Assembly: GCF_037893015.1 (NCBI RefSeq)
Contig: NC_133658.1
Span: forward strand, 17,914,268 to 17,978,267
Origin: Macrotis lagotis
Lineage: Eukaryota > Chordata > Mammalia > Peramelemorphia > Peramelidae
Direction: 5' to 3'
Length of the DNA: 64,000 nt
Positions 60,524 through 64,000 of this stretch are shown one piece after another. Numbering within the stretch: position 1 is the first letter of the stretch; every line of letters starts with the position of its first letter. A model generated the notes under the pieces. The model ran no database searches, was not told where the DNA came from, and worked only from the letters and a program-made list of their open reading frames with translations. The position numbers and the translations under genes were made by a program.

Positions 60524-63367
60524 CACATACTTGCATGCATACCTATAGCTAGCTAGCTAGATATGTTTAATAAGGAAAAAATATTGATGGATTACTAATG
60601 ATATATAGAAAATGTTAAGATGTGACTGTGGTTTTAACCATGTCCTTGGAATGCATAAGTATTTTTTGAAATTGATAAAATTAACCTTCAAATGGATGGT
60701 TTTATTGCAAGACCAACGGGTGACAAAATGCAAAAAAGTATTTAAAATTTTATATACTTTATTTGACTTCTTGGCATTAGTAGATGTGACGATGACTTGG
60801 ACCCATAAATTTTTTTTAAAAATATTTTTAAACCGTATTTCAGTATGATTATTTCTTTTTGTAATGCCATCTATTTTATGGATATAAAACATTCTTCTGA
60901 GAAGAGATTCATAGGCTTCACTAAATTGCCAAAGTGGGCCAGGATACAAAAAAAGGTAAAGAACCCAGGCAGCTAAGTGGGACAGTGGATAGAGCACTCA
61001 CCCTGAAGTTAAGAGTTGCTGAGTTCAAATCCAGTCTTGGACATTTAATCATTACTTAGCTGTGTGACCCTGGGCAAGTCACTTAATCCCAATATCTTGT
61101 AAAAAACAAACAAAAAAGACAAAGAACCTCTACTCTACCAAATCAGAACTAGTGAACTACTATCAATTTAAAACAGGCTGAACTAAATTTTACTGATAGG
61201 ATTTTTTTTTCCCCCCTTCCAGAGATGATGATGTTCTTTTTGTATGTGAAGGAGAACCATTTATTGGTAAGTGACTTAAAAACTAAACTCTTTTGATGAA
61301 ATGTTGATGAAATTAAATGAAAGATGTAAATGTTGAGATTGGGGAAAATTGGACATTGAAAAGGATTTTGTGATAGGCCTTTTGTACTTGAGTCAGTATT
61401 CTGACTTGGCAGAAAGAGATGGTAATTTTTTGTTGGGAATGGCTCTTTTGAGTGTTTAAAAATGTGGCAAATAGATCTTGAAATCAAAAAGAAGATTATT
61501 CTGTTTTTAGAAACTTTAACTTAATCTTCAGATTGTCTTGGTGATAATCTCTTTAACTCTTTTTAACATTTTGTGCTTTGCATGACTGAACATGTATAAC
61601 CCATAGCACCATTGTTTGCTTTCTCAATGAGGGAGAGGGGAAGGAAGAAAGGAGAAGATTTGAAACTCAGAAGCAGTTGTGGCTGAGGAAGCAATGGAAT
61701 GGGTCACTTTAAGGCAGGGAGTATTTGGGGGCAGGGCTGGCCTTGGAGTAGGTGCCTCTGATGTGAGCTGGGAGCCTCCAGAGTCAGGCAGGAGCCAGAT
61801 GAAAAGTGTGAAGAGGCCACTTGAGGCAGAAATAAGTTTGATTGATTTTAGAATTTTGCCTTGAGCTAGCTCTGCTTTTGGGAAAGAAGGAGCAAGTTTT
61901 CCTGGACTCCTTTTATTCTTAACATAGTTTTAAAAAATTGTAGATTATAAAAAACTTTTGTGGGGCAGATTGGAGACTTCACCTTATTTCTAATGCCATT
62001 TCTATGGGAAAATCCATTCCTTGTTCCAGTGACAATAACTACTGCTTTTGGAAACCCAGCCTGCTTGCGAATTAGAACTCCTTATGCCTCCACTCTGCTC
62101 CACTTTCTCTGCGTCTCTGGGAAGTCAAATCCATACTTCTTTTATTTCCAGATTCAGGGTGATGGTGGTGTTCTCTCTTGTTCAGGACTGAGAATAATTA
62201 GGTACTATCCATAAGGAACCACAGAATTCCTTAGAGACAAGTCCAGATGATCTTCTTTCTCCCCTCTGTAGATCCTCAGACAGATTTGAAACTCCCTGAA
62301 GGACCAACGGGAGCTCACACAGACTGGCTAACCCTCAATGTCGGGGGACGGTACTTTACAACCACACGGTAGGAATACACCTTCCTATAATTTTTTTTTT
62401 TTTCAAAAACAGTAGGCTATCTTGGGTTATTTGGATTACATTGTTCTCTGCTTCCCAAATCCTTCAGGTGCTCTTTGCATAAATAATAGCAAACCATTTT
62501 TCCATCCTGGGAGTGGCTAGCTAGAGAGAGTCATTATCTGGGAGCCTTTGGTTCATCTCACTCATTTTGCAGAGTAAAAACTGAGCCAGGGAGGTGAGAC
62601 AACCTGTCTTAAGATCTCCCAACAGAAAAAATGATAAAAGACTTTCTGTTGATGGGGAGCTTCACCTCGATCCTTTTCAGAGAGTATGGAAGACAGGTGA
62701 AGGGAAACTTTCAACATCAGTTAGGCTTCCAGAATGCATTGTCCCACAGCCTGGAGAATGGCCACTTGTGTCACTTATAGAGTGAAAGAATTCAGCTACT
62801 TCTCTGAAGCCAATGGGAAAATTGGGGGCTGTAGTGATCTCCCCTGTTGGATTATAATAGCTTCCCAGGAGGAGCAGTCCAAGCAAATAGCAGTTAGGAC
62901 CTGCAGAAATGGCAGTTCACTCCATAGGAATTGTCTCAACAGTATTCCTATGAGGTCAGCTCATGTGTCTTTTGAGAGAACAGCTAGGGTCCCCTAAACT
63001 CTTAACTAAATATGTTTCTTTATAAAGACAAAGGAGCAATCATATATTTTCCCCTGAATTTTTAGGAGCACTTTAGTGAATAAAGAACCTGACAGTATGC
63101 TGGCCCACATGTTTAAGGACAAAGGTGAGTAGGACACAGCTTTACCAGACTTTGTGGGATCTCTTGGTGGGATGACTTCTATTATTTTCTAAAATCTAAA
63201 ATTTTCTAAAATTTGATTTTGCCTTAATGGGACCCCAGGTGCTTGGGGAAATAAACAGGATCACAGAGGCGCTTTCCTGATTGACCGAAGTCCTGAGTAT
63301 TTTGAACCTATTCTGAACTACCTACGTCATGGACAGCTCATTGTAAATGATGGCATTAATTTATTGG
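47483..63367 (+). CDS. KCTD9: KCTD9, BTB/pentapeptide-repeat protein, exons 1-6 (5' part of gene)
   Basis: KCTD9 is a potassium-channel-tetramerisation-domain protein thought to act as a CUL3 ubiquitin-ligase adaptor (family knowledge). Six exons at 47483-47530, 58101-58222, 61223-61266, 62272-62368, 63066-63124 and 63239-63367 join in phase for 499 nt, residues 1-166 of about 389 in human. Residues 1-71 ([16 protein letters not shown], then [16 protein letters not shown]) form the N-terminal KHA/DUF3354-type domain. The BTB/T1 domain starts near residue 89 ([17 protein letters not shown]) and continues through [26 protein letters not shown] and [10 protein letters not shown]. The pentapeptide-repeat half lies off the right edge. 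The start ATG has G at -3, and the first 16 residues equal the human start as I recall it. The gene is head-to-head with CDCA2. A duplicated copy of the exon 1 end lies 112 bp downstream in intron 1. The substitutions I notice relative to human are N in VASNKL and the linker before the BTB domain. Confidence 0.96.
47608..47655 (+). repeat. Duplicated 3' end of KCTD9 exon 1 plus donor
   Basis: The block 47496-47543 (CCCTGTTCCTGAACGG through AAGGTGAGGCGG) recurs 112 bp downstream with one substitution in the exon-derived part (CCCAAG to CCCCAG). The GTGAGG donor copy is intact at 47643. It lacks the ATG and an acceptor. Its frame is shifted by one relative to exon 1, so it is an inert copy or decoy donor. 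Confidence 0.85.
48092..48345 (+). mobile_element. Old tRNA-type SINE (MIR/MAR1-like)
   Basis: 'cgcagtggccagagcccggc', 'ctgtgtgactctgaacaagtc', ending near 'ttcctctgaaaaatgaatg'. Confidence 0.55.
48727..48885 (-). mobile_element. MIR, antisense
   Basis: 'ctccattttatggatgggga aactgagg' and 'aagtgacttggctagactca' are the antisense MIR 3' half and core. Confidence 0.65.
49640..50220 (-). mobile_element. L2-like LINE fragment, antisense
   Basis: 'gtgatgagggccttaacct', 'agaagagatgtcatcaaaac', 'ggcatttatttattaactc' match the antisense order of the L2-like family. Confidence 0.4.
50586..50751 (+). mobile_element. WSINE1-like SINE
   Basis: Full-length copy in KCTD9 intron 1 with long poly-A; flanks GTTCTCCAATTTT / GTTCTCTGATTTT form an imperfect TSD. 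Confidence 0.9.
51640..51745 (+). mobile_element. L1 3' UTR fragment
   Basis: 'ttttgcatggctgcacatat' and 'tgccttccttaagggggg' resemble marsupial L1 3' UTR. A similar fragment lies at 61565-61660. Confidence 0.5.
51920..52560 (+). mobile_element. L2-like LINE 3' fragment
   Basis: 'ggtgtcatccttgactcctt', 'tgttcagagccctttatatt', 'ctcctgactccctcccagct', in the standard order of the family. Confidence 0.5.
54367..54560 (+). mobile_element. MIR SINE
   Basis: 'agcacagtggctagaata', 'tttccttatctgtaaaatgg', 'tgaggataaattatttgtaa', 'atgctttacaaatcttaaag'. Confidence 0.7.
54563..54796 (-). mobile_element. Marsupial MIR/MAR1-type SINE, antisense
   Basis: 'tcttggcaaagatactggaa', 'ttgaggcaaacaaggtgaag', 'tgtcttgcccagggtcata', 'ctccctagctgccct'. 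Confidence 0.7.
55911..55943. repeat. (TG)n-(GA)n compound microsatellite
   Basis: About ten TG units followed by GA units. Confidence 0.9.
56750..57215 (+). mobile_element. L2-like LINE 3' end
   Basis: Ends with 'aaagtctttgaggacagaaa' and 'cacttaagaagtgttcttga', the L2-type terminal signature; truncated and divergent. Confidence 0.45.
57349..57474 (-). mobile_element. 5'-truncated WSINE1-like SINE
   Basis: Poly-T, 'gcaaggcaaacagggttaag' through 'ctgactccagggctggtg'; the tRNA head is missing. Confidence 0.85.
57757..57960 (+). mobile_element. Marsupial MIR/MAR1-type SINE
   Basis: 'cgacctcagacactcactaa', 'gacctgggcaagtcacttca', 'agaagaaaatggcaaagcac', 'tttgccaagaaaatcc'. Confidence 0.65.
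58101..58222 (+). CDS. KCTD9: KCTD9 exon 2
   Basis: Acceptor TTCTTTACAG, donor ATCAG/GTAATT. Encodes [20 protein letters not shown] then [20 protein letters not shown], the body of the N-terminal KHA-type domain. Confidence 0.97.
59168..59310 (+). mobile_element. Diverged WSINE-type SINE inside L1
   Basis: 'gacagctgagtggcacaaca', 'gcactggccttggggctaag', 'caccaccttgcaaaatgtaa'. More diverged than the other copies. Confidence 0.7.
59429..59452. repeat. (AT)n microsatellite
   Basis: Twelve AT units. Confidence 0.95.
60490..60562. repeat. (AT)n/(AC)n and (TAGC)n compound repeat
   Basis: Interrupted AT units, then 'gcatgcatacctatagctag' passing into four TAGC units. Confidence 0.9.
60968..61117 (+). 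mobile_element. WSINE-type SINE
   Basis: 'ggcagctaagtgggacagtg', 'tgagttcaaatccagtcttg', 'gaccctgggcaagtcactta'; AAAGAACC repeats on both sides (60958-60965 and about 61120-61127). About 100 bp upstream of KCTD9 exon 3. Confidence 0.8.
61223..61266 (+). CDS. KCTD9: KCTD9 exon 3
   Basis: Acceptor CCCCCCTTCCAG, donor TTATTG/GTAAGT. Encodes [15 protein letters not shown] in phase with exon 2. Confidence 0.96.
61267..62271 (+). other. KCTD9 intron 3
   Basis: An L1 3' UTR-like piece near 61565-61660; otherwise nothing recognised. Confidence 0.5.
62272..62368 (+). CDS. KCTD9: KCTD9 exon 4, start of BTB domain
   Basis: Acceptor CCCTCTGTAG, donor CACACG/GTAGGA. Encodes [20 protein letters not shown] then [12 protein letters not shown]. 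The linker [11 protein letters not shown] differs from the human SKPPEGLLGFH as I recall it, while the BTB start is invariant. Confidence 0.96.
62369..63065 (+). other. KCTD9 intron 4
   Basis: Contains a possible MIR-like antisense patch around 62560-62620; no exon or clear repeat. Confidence 0.45.
63066..63124 (+). CDS. KCTD9: KCTD9 exon 5
   Basis: Acceptor GAATTTTTAG, donor AAAG/GTGAGT. Encodes [19 protein letters not shown], within the BTB/T1 domain. Confidence 0.97.
63239..63367 (+). CDS. KCTD9: KCTD9 exon 6
   Basis: Acceptor GGGACCCCAG, donor TTGG/GTAAGT. Encodes [20 protein letters not shown] then [20 protein letters not shown], the second half of BTB/T1. The remaining exons lie past the window. 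Confidence 0.97.
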
Positions 63368-64000
63368 GTAAGTCTTTCAAGGTTTTAATTTCCTTTAAAA
63401 TCCTCATGGTTTAGGAGCATTGTACTCTATACTGGTTTGGTTTGGGTTTTCCCCCCCACGATGGTAAAATTTCCTTTTATTTGAAAAGAGAATAGTGTTT
63501 GCCTGGATTCTGCCCACACATTGTGAGCTCTGGTCCGGCCCAGGAAGCTGAAAGGTTCTGGAGATGGGCCCCAAGGCTGCTTGCTGAGGCTTGGCCTTCC
63601 CAGAGGAGCTCCAGGAGGAGCTGAGAGGTAGGGCAACTGCAGGACAAGCATGGGTCCCCTCTGCCAAGGGGGCTGTGCTCCCACAGATGGCAAGCCCTGA
63701 GCCCTGAAGCTTTGCTGTGATCCTTCTACTAGATAGCAGGCATTATGACTGTGCAGCAAAGCAGTTGAAATGAGGGTGTCTGACTTGGTTCTGATCCAGT
63801 AAACAGCATTCTGGTTCTCAGGATTATCTGTGATTTCATCCACAATGAAGGAGTATTCTCTCTACTAATGCAGATTGCAGCTTATCCTGGCCTGCCTGTT
63901 CTGGGGAGCTCTCATCTGTGTTTGCCCCCAATGCTGGGAACCTTCCTTCAGCTGAACACCACCAGAGCCTATGGGGGGGGCAAGGCGTCATCCACCTCTG
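63368..64000 (+). other. KCTD9 intron 6, start (truncated by window edge)
   Basis: Moderately GC-rich intron sequence; the frames on the minus strand at 63404-63843 are fortuitous. The next KCTD9 exon is not reached. Confidence 0.6.

Larger units (their letters stand above)
58223..61222 (+). other. KCTD9 intron 2
   Basis: L1 ORF1-containing fragment with nested SINE, AT/TAGC microsatellites, an L2-type tail near 58560-58625, and a SINE near the acceptor. Confidence 0.65.

Noticed and set aside
1-64000. CRISPR arrays, bacterial operons, tRNA or rRNA genes
   Set aside because: The direct repeats are SINEs, microsatellites and a minisatellite. The tRNA-like SINE heads are transposon parts without a cloverleaf I can support as a gene.
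1-64000. Retrovirus or LTR element
   Set aside because: No paired LTRs, primer-binding site or gag/pol/env-like frames that I can recognise; the RT-like remains fit LINEs.

Overview
This is a marsupial nuclear genome window, probably from an Australian lineage. Two things support that: (a) two vertebrate genes with classic GT-AG exon-intron structure, and (b) at least a dozen copies of a tRNA-derived SINE that I know from Australian marsupials (WSINE1-like). These carry the 'ggcggctaggtggcgcagtgg' head and a 'ttgccttgcaaaaa' tail, many with intact target-site duplications. Marsupial L1, L2-like, CR1/L3-like and MIR fossils fill most of the rest. The species assignment is from memory and not tested.

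Layout. (1) 1-2.9 kb: flank downstream of CDCA2, with repeats only. (2) 2.97-46.8 kb, minus strand: CDCA2 (Repo-Man), the mitotic PP1-gamma targeting subunit. I reconstructed 14 coding exons whose phases all join, giving a 1,020-residue protein; the human protein is 1,023 residues as I recall it. (3) 46.0-48.0 kb: a CpG island holding a head-to-head bidirectional promoter. It has six CCAAT boxes, E2F-like and CHR-like cell-cycle elements, and a GC-rich minisatellite just inside CDCA2 intron 1. (4) 47.48-64 kb, plus strand: KCTD9, exons 1-6 of the gene. They encode residues 1-166 (N-terminal KHA/DUF3354-type domain plus most of the BTB/T1 domain). The pentapeptide-repeat half lies beyond the right edge. 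The CDCA2-KCTD9 head-to-head order matches human 8p21.2 (GNRH1-KCTD9-CDCA2-EBF2).

Functionally the two genes are unrelated as far as is known: CDCA2 recruits PP1 to anaphase chromatin, and KCTD9 is a cullin-3 adaptor candidate. They share the promoter island. The CDCA2 side carries a mitotic-gene-like architecture, with CCAAT boxes 34-35 bp apart followed by a CHR-like TTCGAA.

The most unusual local structure is a near-perfect 48-bp duplication of the 3' end of KCTD9 exon 1, including its splice donor, 112 bp into intron 1. I found no bacterial-type, CRISPR or RNA-gene system, and no retroviral element I can support.
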